Shown: positions 23,704 through 34,984, counted from the stretch's first letter. The stretch: 64,000 nt of DNA from Breviolum minutum Mf 1.05b.01 (GCA_000507305.1 DF239335.1:9447-73446), one strand, 5' to 3'. The notes: a model not told the origin generated them from the letters alone. Program-made: numbers and translations.

Positions 23704-23971
23704 CTGAGACTTTCCACTTGATGGGCTGTTGTTTTCCGATTCGGACCAGGAGAGAGCTGCGTTTGAACTATATGGAGACCAATGTTGAAGGTATGATACT
23801 TTTCGGTCATGGCTTAGTCTTAGTACACTACAAAATGGCTCATGTGCAGGAAACACAACTCCAATTTTGGGTCGCCAATTTGGTTGTAACAACATGATGT
23901 TGTCATGTTGTGTGCCAGACAATCCATGCATTCTATGCCAACATCTCTCAACCGGCAAGGTCACCCTCACT
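23704..23971 (-). CDS. Minus-strand exon, 268 nt (gene 2)
   Basis: The longest well-bounded exon in the window. On the minus strand it runs from TTCTTACAG|AGTGAG to GTCTCAG|GTCAGC, both good consensus. It reads RVTLPVERCWHRMHGLSG, then MLLQPNWRPKIGVVFPAHEP, then a Ser-rich tail ending SSGKSQ. It is the most upstream gene 2 exon I can place. I do not recognise the family. No signal peptide or clear membrane helix is seen. Confidence 0.65.
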
Positions 23972-24507
23972 CTGTAAGAACTTCGCTATGAGCTAACTAT
24001 GCTGTTTCGAGAATCGGATGGAATAGTGATCAAATATGATAGTCCGTAGTCCAATTAATTCATTTGAAAAGAAACACAACATCACCAAAGCAAGATGAGC
24101 CACGAAAAAAAAACCTCATTACTTATTACTTTCCATTATACTGATTGATTTATAGGGATCCTTATAATGGCTTATTATAATCCCCATATAACTGGGTAGT
24201 TTTTCATCCCCTATACAACCTAAACAACCAGGTTTTTGTTTTTACATTGCTCAGATCAACTTTTCACTTCGAGTGTATCTCAAAAGAGTTGCACTTGTTC
24301 TGTTGTTATTTTGCTCACCATGTATGGATCCCCAGACATCCAGTCATACTTCCTGAGGCTTTGGTGTTTTTTTTTGTTTTCTTTATAGTATATATTTGGG
24401 GGTACAAAAACCGAACTTCAGCAGGTCGGTAGGGATGTCTATAGGGTATATTCCACCAATGATTTTTTTTCCAAAAGTTTTTTTTCCATAAATGTTCCAC
24501 AACTTGT

Positions 24508-24585
24508 CTAGGTAGGTGGTGGTTTCAAATATTTTTTATTTTCACCCCATATTTGGGGAAGATTCCCATTTTGAAACCACCAAAC
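24508..24585. mobile_element. GGTGGTTTCAA-ended MITE-like element, copy D
   Basis: CTAGGTAGGTGGTGGTTTCA at the left and TTTTGAAACCACCAAACA at the right. The interior, TTTTTTATTTTCACCCC plus TTTGGGGAAGATTCCCATTT, matches copy C closely. Confidence 0.75.
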
Positions 24586-24589
24586 AGTT

Positions 24590-26790
24590 GTATATTTGTG
24601 GTGTTTTTTCCAAATCTTCAGACCTGGAAGTTCAACGGTTATGTTTTCTCGGCTTCAGCAGCTCCACCAAACAGCACAGCCCAAGTTAAAAAAGCTCCGG
24701 TGAACATAAGACCGACGCAAGACCGAACGGTTTTGTCGTGGAGATTTGTAGAACGTGAATCTTTATATGTTTTATATTTGCACAGTACATGATTACAAAT
24801 GATTATGTATTCATGTATACTAGATTATAGGTAGAATAATTTGACTATGCGGCATCTTGAAATTAGGAATGTGGATGTGTCTTTCGAGACAACTACGTTT
24901 AAGGGAGATTGATTCTTGAGTCAAAGAGTCAACCCTGGGTTGGAATAGAAACCTAAATCTCCGAAATCATTGCAGTGTTTACAAACCCATAAATGAAAAT
25001 TGCAGCAATTTTCCCTGGAAGTTTTTGGGTGATCTAAGATCACCGGTGTCAATCCTGGGTTGAACTCATTCCGGTCCTTGGGAAATCCACAAATCCAAGG
25101 GGGTCGTAGATTTGTGAATCTTACAGTCGGACTCCACAACACCGTTGGACAGCCTCAGATTGCCCTCCTAGGAACGATCACATATCCCCCTACAAAAGGA
25201 ACTTGTGAAGATGATTTTCCTTTTCCCAAGGTGGGATATGTTAGTTTCCTCGAGGGTACTCTTAATTGAGTCGGTTGAGATTGATCCTCAAAAAGATACT
25301 CGCTGGTGCGATTGGGAAGGTCACCCTGTGGGCATGAATCTGCAAATTTAATGGCCACAATGTGCTATTGGATGAATTTGGATTCAGTACAAATGATTAG
25401 AAATTGAATCCCACCTACCAGAAACAGGACCACAGAGTGCTGGTGTTTTGTCCTGGTTTGGGGCCATGTTGAGTTAACTCAGCACCAGCTGGCTGTGATT
25501 CAATTTGGGCAGGCTCTAAAAAATCAGTCACTCTTTGAAGCTGTCTTTACACGTGAAACAATAAACTCTTCCTGATGTCAACTAGTGGAAGCGAAATTCA
25601 CTCTAAAGTTTGCAAGCAGCAATTCAAGATGACCCACAGATATCCGAAGGGTTGTAGATAGTGGATCTTAGTAATGAACCCTTCGAGTTACAGTACTTAC
25701 AACCGGTTCTGACATTACATACGGTGCCACTGCAATCCAAAGTTTGCTCCAACTCTGAACCACAATGCAAAGTCTTGTTGCTATCGGTGTATGGGGAGTG
25801 CACCCAGCAATAGTGGTTTGCACACGGAATGAATTTGTCAACAATGGGAACAATGGGAACAATGTGGCTGACATCAGTTTCAACTCGCGATGTTGAGTCC
25901 CCTAATATACATTAGAGCACATCATTGTGTATAGTTTAACTCCTGATGGTAAGGAATTTTGCGTGTGAGTTTGTCTTTTAGCTCAGATCGAATCACACTA
26001 TGAATTCGTTTTTTTCTGCTAACTTCAACTCCAACTCCCCAAGGATTTGCCTTGGGAGACTAAGTTTTGCTGTTGAGGATTGAGCCGTGCATCATTGTGT
26101 GGTAAAAGCTGCGGTAAAAGCTGCGCGACTATGTGTGCAGGGATTTTTTTGGTTGTTGGAAAACCCCTTTTTTAAACCCAACCAGAATGATGATGAGATG
26201 ATCCAGGACTGCCATTTTGTACCGCAAGTTGTCCGAGAAATCGTGGAGTTGTCACACCATAGCATGACGTTTTGTTGTTTAATTTGCTGTTCAAGTTTGA
26301 TCGTTTGGAGATGTCAAGGATATTTGTTCACGGTGAATGCTACATTGAGGAATTAGCATATTCAATTGAAGAGCGGTTTTCTATGGTTTTCTCAGAAAAA
26401 TGATGTTGCACACAAAAGGGATAAGATTTGCAAGCAACCCCATTTATATAACCCTAGGGGCGTACAAGAAGAAACTTGGGGACACCAAAATCAAGAGTTT
26501 CCAACAAAAGTCCACTATGTCCAGTACTATGTTGGGAATCCAATTGTTCAATGCAAACCTATGAACCTATTGTTGGGATGTTCCGAGATTTGAGGGTTTG
26601 TGATTACTGTAGTTTGCCTGATGACTCTGCCTGTTGGTCGTCATGTCAAAAAAAACGATGCTTTTCTGGAGCCCCAACTTTTCACCTAACGGATCTGGTC
26701 ACAAAGTATCAACCTTGCACCAACAAAGGTGAGCTGTTGGGTGTGCATTTGGGTGGGGTGATGTTTTGCTCAATTCCCGTGACCTGAACT
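24590..26790. other. No confidently placed gene in about 2.2 kb
   Basis: Several weak open segments exist on both strands (for example near 25,700-25,800 and 26,190-26,280), but none has a clear strand, borders and phase together. Confidence 0.45.
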
Positions 26791-26793
26791 CAG

Positions 26794-26953
26794 CGACGTT
26801 GAGACGTTGCCTCCCTTGGGCCGAAGTGCTGTTCCTTCCCCATGTGTAGTGGCCATGCAGCACTTCATGGACATAACAGGGCCGCCAGATCCTGCGAAGG
26901 TGATGGAATTTCTGCAGAAGATGGACCCCAAGGATCAGGACAAAGAGCTGTGA
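26794..26953 (+). CDS. Terminal exon, unrecognised soluble protein
   Basis: Acceptor TGAACTCAG|CGACGT, one leftover base, then 52 codons and TGA. It reads a proline-containing stretch (VETLPPLGRSAVPSPCVV) and a charged helix end (PDPAKVMEFLQKMDPKDQD) before a terminal KEL. Composition is strongly coding and no rival frame is open across it. The C-terminal helix is of the general kind found in UBA-like folds, but that is only a resemblance. Upstream exons of the gene are not identified. Confidence 0.65.
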
Positions 26954-27924
26954 AGACATGGCCATGGGGGGCAAAAGGTTGAAAGAGAAAACACACAATT
27001 TATGTTGAAAGTCTTGGTTGGCTAGGTCATGTATGTTCGCTGAAATTGAAGTGTTCTTATTTAGTGCGGTTCGTGCCACTTGCCTAAAAGATTCAAGTCA
27101 GTCTCCGCAGGTAGCAAGTGGCCCAAGAATAGGCCGAACAAATGATGTTTTTTCCATGCTGAGAAAAGGTTGCAAGGCAATTCAACAACCAAACCTTGTG
27201 AAAATGGTGACTTTGTGAAAATGGTGATTTTTTTGTTAAACCTATAAGCAAACACACCAATGAGGGAAGGAACACCTCGGTTGACAATCCCACCAGGAGT
27301 CTAGGAAATATTATGAATTGCTGGAGGGCACAAATGCTAGATTCTAGATATATAGTGCGTGTTGGATTCTTTTCTTGGTGACGCATATGCAGTTCGGCAG
27401 ACACGGTGCAGTTGGAAATAGTTGGGTATGCTTTCATTGATTTTATTCAATGATTTGTCCTAAAAGAGCTAGCTGGTCAGATCAATTTTGGATGACAGGC
27501 TGACACCTGCTGTGGATGATTTGCCCAGAGAAACAATGTTCAGAACGTCGGAAGTTCCAGTAGCTAAAGGTTTGACTCGTTTGATTGTCAATAGGAATCG
27601 CATGGGTTTAAAAGTCAATGGATCTCGTAGGACTTGGTAGTGACCAACAAACACATCTAGCAGAACATATCAGGGGTCAAAAGGTTTACATGCGCATCAT
27701 ATACGATCGTTTGTGCATGTCACGTCCTATGTGACCAGTATGTGCATGTATGCCATTGATCCTAGTCATGTTTCATGTGATCCATATTACATTGACGAGA
27801 GACCTTGAGACATATACAATATACGCCTGCCACCCTTTTGTTCTCCCCAGGGTCCACCTATGACGAAAGATTTCAATAAATTATTTTGCAAGATGACACC
27901 AGAAGAAAGTTTGCGTTGCAGAAG

Positions 27925-27925
27925 C

Positions 27926-27967
<42 letters not shown>
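27925..27967. repeat. (CAA)n microsatellite
   Basis: About 13 CAA units. On + it would encode polyglutamine in a short open frame (27,860-28,096) beginning near MTPEESLRCRSK; whether this is an exon is unclear. Confidence 0.9.
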
Positions 27968-28341
27968 GATGTCTCCATTGGACTGATACATTTTGCTGAG
28001 TTTGGTTATTATGCTACTGTGTTATACTGTGTTGATTTCTCCAGGAACCTTGTGTTCCTGCAATCCAGAGAACCAGTGACGATAGCCTTAACTTAGCCTC
28101 ACAACAGGATCAATAATATTCAATAGGTTGTGATTAATGTCACTGTGACTTGACTTATGGAGATGTTTTGCAATGTACATTTGTTTGTGTGTGACCTCTA
28201 TGATGTATTACATCAAAACCCTTAGAGACCTTCAAAAGGGAAAGGTGTCCATAGTTCCTGACTGCAAATGCAGTGCCTGTGGGTACTCCAGTCTTTGAAA
28301 AGGTATGGGTTCTTGCGACAATAGCGGTCTTTTGGTTGCAG

Positions 28342-28501
28342 AGTCCAATTTCAGCATCCAGATTGGCAGGAGTCCATCATGAAACAGACGATGGACAGGA
28401 TGAGCAATGCCTTTAGGGGCAACACCCCTGCAGAAAAGCGAGCGCATTTCAGAAAGCAACGAGAAGCGTTTAAGGTCCAGGCAGCCCTGGGGAGTTTCCA
28501 G
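28342..28501 (+). CDS. Internal exon, charged helical protein
   Basis: Bounded by TTTTGGTTGCAG|AGTCC and TTTCCAG|GTGCAAG. One leftover base plus 53 codons, ending in phase 0. It reads IMKQTMDRMSNAFRGN and EKRAHFRKQREAFKVQA, a Met/Lys/Arg/Gln-rich sequence likely to be helical or coiled coil. The opposite strand is open too, but the + borders are much better. Probably shares a gene with the exon at 28,757. No family recognised. Confidence 0.7.
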
Positions 28502-28756
28502 GTGCAAGCACGTGCACTAGGGGAACGCTCCCAGAATGAAGATAGTTGGCCTCCTAGATTGGGAATGGAAGTTTGCATTTTGCAGTATTCTGGTGTGCTG
28601 TGCTATGTGATTTTTTGTACATGTTTCTACATGTTTTTCACATCAGGTCCAAGGGACGCAAAGTTATGGTGTAAAGGTTTCTAGTCTACTCTATGGGTTT
28701 TGAGCAAAATACACATTGAAAATATGACCATCCTCAGCATTCTTTGTGAAGCGAAG

Positions 28757-28964
28757 TAGATCCTGAAGTCGATGAACTCATGCAAAGCTATCCAATAAAG
28801 TTTGTGTCAGACTTCTCCCAACGCATCGGTAGCTTGAGTGAACAAATTGACGTTGAAACGAAGAGAGACCAAGGGTTTGTGTTTGAAGAGATGTCCTTCG
28901 AATCCCTTCATACATTCTGGATACCCCTGAGCTTGGAGCAGAAAATCATCTCATGGACAGTAAG
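28757..28964 (+). CDS. Internal exon, 208 nt
   Basis: Bounded by GCGAAG|TAGATC and CAGTAAG|GTAACT. It reads DPEVDELMQSYPIKFVSDF, then RIGSLSEQIDVETKRDQGF, then FESLHTFWIPLSLEQ. Long, non-repetitive and balanced, so coding is likely. The phase does not connect directly to the exon ending at 28,501, so a missing exon or a GC/GA donor is implied. Function unknown. Confidence 0.65.
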
Positions 28965-29029
28965 GTAACTACGGTAATGATCATTGTGAAGGCAACACAC
29001 AAGTACTGTTTTTTTCAGCATGTTTTTTT

Positions 29030-29260
29030 TTAACAACAAATTGAAATATGTATATATATACATGTATATGTATATATTGTTTTTAGATGCATATAATTTA
29101 GATTTAGATACATACATTTAGATACATCAGTATATATTTAGTTACATACATCTAGATACATTTATATATTATATACATAAATATAGTTAGATTCGTATAT
29201 AAAATAAAAAAGATTTATTTATAACAAGATACATATACATACATATATCTATTTACTTAG
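29030..29260. repeat. TATA-rich simple sequence, TTTAGATACATACA units
   Basis: AT-dinucleotide tracts and TTAGATACAT-type degenerate repeats, non-coding. Confidence 0.7.
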
Positions 29261-29495
29261 TATTATATTTGCGTATTCTTTCAAAACTTGTTGCCTTTAA
29301 TTAAAGTCCTTCCAAAATGAGTTATTCATAAGAGAACTCTTCCCGATGCCAAATCCCCAATTCCAGTGATCATGTCTCAGTGAACTTTTACACGCTGAGT
29401 GAGTGACAAATCATAGCCCATGATAGCAGGATTTCCACAAGCCAGGCATTAAAACAAAAATCATCGTTTACCCGCTCATATTTCACCGGATGTCA

Positions 29496-29650
29496 CTACT
29501 GAGCAGATTTTCGGCCTCCATGACTTCGTGACCCCTCGCTACGTGAGGAGGAGTCTGTGAATGCAGCATCTGGCGAAATGTGTTGCTCGGTCCGCAGTTG
29601 CTTCGACATCAAGCCCGCCTCCTCGGGGCGCAAAGGCTTGGAGCTGGAAC
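29496..29650 (-). CDS. Minus-strand terminal exon, Ser/Arg-rich tail
   Basis: Acceptor (minus strand) ATCACTTTCAAG|GTTCCA, then 50 codons and TAG. It reads SSKPLRPEEAGLMSKQLRTE, then a polar tail with SSSRSEGSRSHGGRKSAQ, probably disordered. The open frame extends upstream to 29,933, where it may be further coding, but the acceptor here and the composition change favour a start at 29,650. It is convergent with the + gene at 28.3-29.0 kb. Confidence 0.65.
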
Positions 29651-30349
29651 CTTGAAAGTGATTTGATGAATGACCTTTCAAGAATGACTTAAGGTTGAAA
29701 ATCCGTTCACAATATTTGCCAAAATGAAAGAAAGAGCAACCTAGGGAATATTTGCAGAATTGGGTGGAAAGGATGACTTCAAAATGGATCAACCTTCTCT
29801 CGGCACCAAAAGGGCCTTGCAAGCTAGGTACCAGCATGAACATTCCAAAGACTTTGGCGAACATCCAGGTTTGAATGTTAACCAAGAGACTCTGTGATTG
29901 ACCATTCTCTCCACTTACAAGTCTTGAGTGCATATTTGTTCATATCCTATTTTGTTCTTGTTCGAGGGCACTGTGCTTCAAATGCATGTGGTTATATATT
30001 TATATAATAGATATATATATATATATACGTTTGTTGGTGTCGTATTTGTACAGATGCATTGATGACTTCGCCAAGATTAAACATTAGTAAATAGCTATAT
30101 TTAGTCTTTCGAGCAAACCAGTAGATGTCTAAAAGATTATATCAGCTCCAAGATTTCAATGATTCAAGCGCAGTTGCATCATATGCACAGGTCCTTTGGT
30201 TCCTATGATGGTGAAGGACCTATCGTTAGGGACCACGCATCGTGGGAAGATTCTGGAAGGCGGAAGACACGGAAAAAAATGTGAAGGTTTGACACTTGCA
30301 GTGCTGACTTCGGGGGTTTGATCATGAATTCACACATCGGATGAAGCAT

Positions 30350-30350
<1 letters not shown>

Positions 30351-30390
<40 letters not shown>
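30351..30390. repeat. (GAT)n microsatellite
   Basis: About 13 GATGAT units; on the minus strand it would read polyserine, on + Met or Asp runs. A GAA run follows at 30,472-30,492. Confidence 0.9.
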
Positions 30391-30392
<2 letters not shown>

Positions 30393-30531
30393 TTTTCACG
30401 ATGTTTCACTTGCCTTGAACACATGTGACCGTTTCATTCGCAAAGGGGATGTCTATGGCGTGATCCTGATCGAAGAAGAAGAAGAAGAAGAAACGGAATT
30501 GGCTGAGTACGATTTTCTGTATATTGTTTGA
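30391..30531 (+). CDS. Candidate exon with Glu run
   Basis: Downstream of the GAT tract the + frame reads FHDVSLALNTCDRFIRKGD, then ILIEEEEEEETELAEYD, stopping at 30,531. The sequence before the Glu run looks coding. Splice borders were not identified. Confidence 0.4.
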
Positions 30532-31787
30532 TGCATGGTACCTTTTGCATCTAGTTTGCCCATGGACACAGACGCATTTGCTTCTGTTTTTCGATTCTAA
30601 GTACATAGGAGATGATATCCCCAAGAGTCTTAGATCGAAGACACCAGCAAAGTCTTTATGCGGAGCTATCATACTGTAGGTGCCTCCCTCCCAATTTTGT
30701 TATAGTAGACAACCCTAGAGTAAAGCCACTTGCGAAGGAAGAGTAATGGAAGGGAGGGATTTTGAGATCGAGGAATAGCTAGCAGATGCAAAGGTACCAA
30801 TGTACATGTCTGTTTCTTGGTGCGACCTCGCACTTGCTACATCTTTAGTTTTGTTAAGAGACGTAGGGTCTGAAGAAAACATAGATTATATTAATACTAT
30901 ATCCGGGCAGCCCTCCAAAGTAACTCCATGCAACGTCGGTGAATTCTTTAAACTTTGGACCCTTGAGATTCCACAGAAGTGCCACCTCCTGCCTGCTAAA
31001 AACGAACCTCGAACGAGAAGTACATGCAGTTGCCCACCCTTGACAGCCCAACTTGCAGCATTTGTCATTCAGGGGCTCATCATTCTATCCCACTCTCACA
31101 CCTGCCAGGGGCACCACAGATTGATAGAACTTGAAGAAATCACAGACGTTTGGTTCCCATAAACAATTTAAGAATGCATGTTCTTTGGCACTAAACTGTC
31201 CTGTCGACCCACATGAAAGTTTCAGATCCATTTTCTGCAGTGTAAACTGAGAAAAAATAGCCATCACAATCAAAATGCAGAAAAGCACATTGCCAGGCAC
31301 GATTTGTGAAGACCCTCTTTTCTCTGGATCATCTGCTTTTTTGATGGAGGAATCTTGGGGCGAAGCAGTGCAATTCTACACAAATCACCTTTGCATGGCG
31401 GATGTTTGGGGAATTCCTTTGCTTATTTGGGGGTTTCATATTTACAGAGTTTGGAAAAGAAGTGCAACTTCTCGTTTGTACTTTATGGCGAGTTTATGCA
31501 TGTTGATTTGCTTTCAGTAATGTAAAATGTATGCGTGAAGAGCTGATTATCTGATTGCACCTTTGCTGTAGAGTTGATCTAGAGATTGGTTCGCTTTTGT
31601 TTTCCAAAACACAGGCCAAGAACTTGTCCTATGTCACATACTGTATATCCTAAAGAACAAAAGTATTGGCATGTTCTGTCTAGGAGTGTTTTCATTCCCA
31701 GAACATTTCAAAGTTGAGTGAATGGCTTGCTTAATCTTAAGAGCTCCTAGGATTGAGAAACACGGGCCGCCGTTTTCTCACCTTCAG

Positions 31788-31884
31788 AAGCCAAGGATGC
31801 TCGCGGTGATTTGGTGGAAGTTGCAGTCTACAACCTTCCGGGTGAAAGCTGGGAGATGACCGAGCGCGTCTTCTTCAAGGGAAG
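31788..31884 (+). CDS. TPR gene exon 1 with GC donor
   Basis: Acceptor CACCTTCAG|AAGCCA. It reads AKDARGDLVEVAVYNLPGES and then WEMTERVFFKG. It ends AAGGGAAG|GCAGGG, a GC donor, and continues in phase into 32,143 at CCACAAG|GACTTT. A GA donor at TTCAAGG|GAAGGC joined to 32,160 is also in phase; no GT donor fits. The block reads straight into an EPYYK...DG..GIRVDDP motif in the next exon. Confidence 0.7.
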
Positions 31885-32142
31885 GCAGGGCAACAGGAAA
31901 ACGATGTTGCTGGGGATTTGGTAGCAAAGTTGAAAGATAGAGTGCCTCCATTTGGCAGCAGCCCCAAAATCACTGCGAGCAAGTACACATCCCAAAATTT
32001 GGCATTTTCATGCGTATGTGCTGATAGGATGGATCCCAGCAACATGCTATTTTCAAAGTAATTAATCAATTTGGTGACACTGTTTGGGCCCCCATACTTG
32101 CCCAATTGCGGATATGTATGAATTTGTTGTCATTACCACAAG

Positions 32143-32340
32143 GACTTTGGCTATTCAAGAGCCTTACTACAAGCAACGCATGGACGGATCTCTGGGAATC
32201 CGCGTGGATGATCCTTCGGAGATCGTTGATGCTTCTGCCGCTTCCAACTCGAGTGATTTTAAAGCGTTGGGGAACAAGTGCTTTCAAGCGGGAGAATATC
32301 CAGGAGCTTTGGAGTTTTATAAGAAAGCAATTGACCCTGG
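32143..32340 (+). CDS. TPR gene exon 2: EPYYK...GIRVDDP motif plus a TPR unit
   Basis: After the GC-AG intron the frame reads LAIQEPYYKQRMDGSLGIRV and DDPSEIVDAS, then a textbook tetratricopeptide repeat unit, ALGNKCFQAGEYPGALEFY followed by KKAID. TPR units are helical protein-binding repeats. The EPYYK...DG..GIRVDDP block before TPRs reminds me of TPR proteins that also carry a SET domain, but the SET part is not seen here. The donor is probably CCTGG|GTTTTA at 32,340. Confidence 0.75.
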
Positions 32341-32920
32341 GTTTTAATTAGCATGACTTGGCGCAAGTTGAATTTTTCAGTATGTCATGATTGAGACAAT
32401 GTGTGTTTCCATTCACTGCATGTGCGATGAAGAAGATACCATATTTCATTGTGCAATGAGCAATCAACTCAAATCTCATGACATGGAATGCATTTCCATG
32501 ACGTTTTGAATTTTTGAATGCAGCTGGTAGGTGTTTTGATTTGAGGAGCTGAAACAAATCAACTCAAGAAAAGACTTCCGGTGAATCAAGTTGCACCTGC
32601 CGAGGATGCCGCCTCACAACAACGTGCAGAGTTGTGCATTCTGTGTTGCAACAGATGCTTGGTGATGCTGTTGTTTGAACCGGTATCAGTTTGATGGTTG
32701 ATACTTGCAGGTTCCCCAAAAGAACAGCAAGTTCACCAAGACACAATCAATAACATGTATGAAGATGGGTGTATCAAAATTCAGTATCTTTTTGTGTCTA
32801 ATGGATCATTGAATGACACTTGTTAGGTACCAAAATTGCCTGGAGTCACCTAACATGGTTCTTGTTTGAATAGGGGTTGAGTGTTTCATATGTTTGTTCA
32901 TCTTGCTACGTTTTGAATAT

Positions 32921-33010
32921 CCCATAGGATCCATGTATGGTATATTTACCTACATTTGGTTGATTTTGTTGGTAAATGTAGCTAAATACCCCATACATGG
33001 ATCCTATGGG
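32921..33010. mobile_element. 90-bp hairpin element with perfect 20-bp arms
   Basis: The left arm CCCATAGGATCCATGTATGG (32,921-32,940) is exactly inverted at 32,991-33,010. The inner parts also pair partly (TATATTTACCTACATTT against AAATGTAGCTAAATA), so the whole element can fold into one hairpin. It carries no gene and lies in the TPR region. Confidence 0.9.
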
Positions 33011-33423
33011 TATGAATAAATTGTTTCATTTATAATCATCTTTACGTATTTTGTGTGTTGACCGACTTGGAAGCAACCTTTGAGGTCACCCGGTACCGAG
33101 GTACCCCTCCTTAACATGGCGAAAAAAAACCGTCTGATTTGCCACGAAAGTTGTGGATCCAGATTCATGTATTCCTTGGTACATGAATGCCCTGAAGGCA
33201 CGTCACAAGGCCCGTTTCCCACCGTTCGGTCCGCTGAGAGCTTAGGATCTCTTTGTATGATGAAGCTGAACAACTATTTGGCAGCAGCTGCCTATGCAGG
33301 TGGAGGAAGGAGAAAAATTGCAGGGATCAAAGAATTTAGATGAAACACAAATTGCTGAACTAGAGATACCTTAAGACTTAAAGTTACTTAAAGGCGTTAT
33401 TTTTGACTGACTTTCTTTTCCCA

Positions 33424-33506
33424 GCCGTGTCAGGTGCTGCAAATCGCTTGGATATTCGCAATGCAAAGGCAAAACATAGGTTGAAAGAGTCCTTTCAGAA
33501 GCAAGG
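33424..33506 (+). CDS. Candidate exon in the TPR region
   Basis: Follows a good acceptor (TTTCTTTTCCCAG|CCGTG) and reads VSGAANRLDIRNAKAKHRL with KESFQKQ before a GTGGCT donor. Composition is coding-like. It could be part of the TPR gene. Confidence 0.45.
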
Positions 33507-33819
33507 TGGCTGGGCAAATTAGATCATGGCAATTCCCAGCAAATTACTCGGCAGGATATTGTTGATTCGATGCTCTATGAGCTGTTGGCAGGAATGAGTT
33601 CTTTGCTGACGTTGGCATACATGATATGCATAGGCCTTTGTTTCTTCTGAGAGATTCTTGTAGGTGATATGGGTCTACTTCATTTTTCCCACAATAGCCT
33701 TAGCTTTATAGGGGTTCTTACTTCAAGTAGTTTTATTTGTGGTTCCTGAACTTTAAATCAGTTCTCATAAGAGATATAGACGTCGAGATTTCGCCAAGCT
33801 CAGGTTTACACTCAGCTGC

Positions 33820-34020
33820 AAATTGGTCACGGCAAGAGGGGGTAGTGTTTTGGACGCAGCCGCCACCAAAGGACCGAATTTTGCGTGTGAGGTATTGCTG
33901 CGACCTGCATATTTGAAATGCTACATAACTGAAGATGTGCATAAATACAATCCTGTTCACTCTGGAGCAATCTTGAATGACCTGGATGCATGTTTGCTTG
34001 CTAGTACTGTAATGTGTTGA
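33820..34020 (+). CDS. Candidate exon in the TPR region (strand uncertain)
   Basis: After TTACACTCAG|CTGCAAA the + frame reads SVLDAAATKGPNFACEVLLR, then AYLKCYITEDVHKYNPVHSG, to a stop near 34,020. A 208-codon minus frame (33,733-34,359) overlaps it, so this is tentative. Confidence 0.4.
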   Translation, partial: KLVTARGGSVLDAAATKGPNFACEVLLRPAYLKCYITEDVHKYNPVHSGAILNDLDACLLASTVMC

Positions 34021-34212
34021 TATATTATATATATTTATTGTACGCCTGTAGTAGACCCTTGGGGCAACAGCGTGTTGGATTCCATTGTAGTAAAGCGTGT
34101 GCGATGCGCACCAAAGCATTTGAGACAACTCAGACCGCACCTTGTTGCAGAATTTTCCTAATAGACCTGTGTTTTCTCTGGGTTTGCAAGTCATTGGACT
34201 GTTTTTTGATTT

Positions 34213-34351
34213 ACTCAGAAGTGGGTTAGTTTTCTTACACAATCGCAAGGATAATATGGAGTGGCTCGAGAGTAAGGAGTTTCTCGGCGATTTTTTGGAG
34301 TGTTTGAGGACTGATAAATGTCTAATGATGTCATTATTGGCAATTTCAGGT
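34213..34351 (+). CDS. Candidate exon in the TPR region
   Basis: Follows GATTTACTCAG|AAGTGG. It reads GLVFLHNRKDNMEWLESKEF and LGDFLECLRTDKCLMM before CAATTTCAG|GTTTTT. The borders and composition are good, though the minus frame noted above also crosses it. Confidence 0.5.
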
Positions 34352-34367
34352 TTTTTCATGTGAGGAT

Positions 34368-34570
34368 TTGAGGTTAAGCCTAAGAAGGGAACTGAATGAT
34401 GTGGTGGTTATCATACTGCGACCTGAATCTAGGCCAAATGAATTCAAAGAACTGTGGAGTTTTGTAGGCGCAGGCGTCAACGACGGACTGCGGATCTTCC
34501 TTTTTGGGAAGGGGCATCGATTTGTCCATGTCATGTATTTCAACAACATGCTTCTTTCGGATCACAAGTA
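34368..34570 (+). CDS. Candidate exon (strand uncertain)
   Basis: The + frame reads RRELNDVVVIILRPESRPNE and then FKELWSFVGAGVNDGLRIF. A minus frame (34,380-34,580) also reads plausibly (VEIHDMDKSMPLPKKEDPQS). Composition cannot settle which is real; + agrees with its neighbours. Confidence 0.35.
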
Positions 34571-34984
34571 TGGATTGCACACTTGATTCACCGTTTTGGT
34601 ATGTTCATATCAATGCCCCATCACATGATTACAGAGTGCAATAACTGGAGGAAGCTCACAAAACAAAATGTTTAGTGAATGCATGTTTTCTACGTCGTAT
34701 TATCATGTCGTATGCCAGCGGTCCCTGCAAGAACTGTCATCAGCAGTTTGCACTTCTACTACCTAGGAAGACGGGACTTCATTAAAGGCTAATTGGCACG
34801 TGTTTGGTCCATCTGTGTAGTTGATCGAACAACCTCAGAATTGTATGTATACGATGTGTGTGTTTCCAGTTCTTGATCATCTCCTTTCCATGTCCATTTT
34901 CCAGCATGTTCTTTTGGGCAGATTTTTTGAAAGCGGATGGCAATGTATGACATCATCAAACCAGACCTTTTGACTTTTATTGAG

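Noticed and set aside
24931..25065. Partial duplication GTCAACCCTGGGTTG / GTCAATCCTGGGTTG
   Set aside because: Only about 15 bp match with no extension; too short to call a repeat unit.
33733..34359. 208-codon minus-strand open frame, longest in the window without gaps
   Set aside because: The N-terminal part is Lys/Ser/Leu-rich low complexity and it overlaps + strand candidates with better splice borders (34,213-34,351 and 33,820-34,020). Kept as an alternative only.
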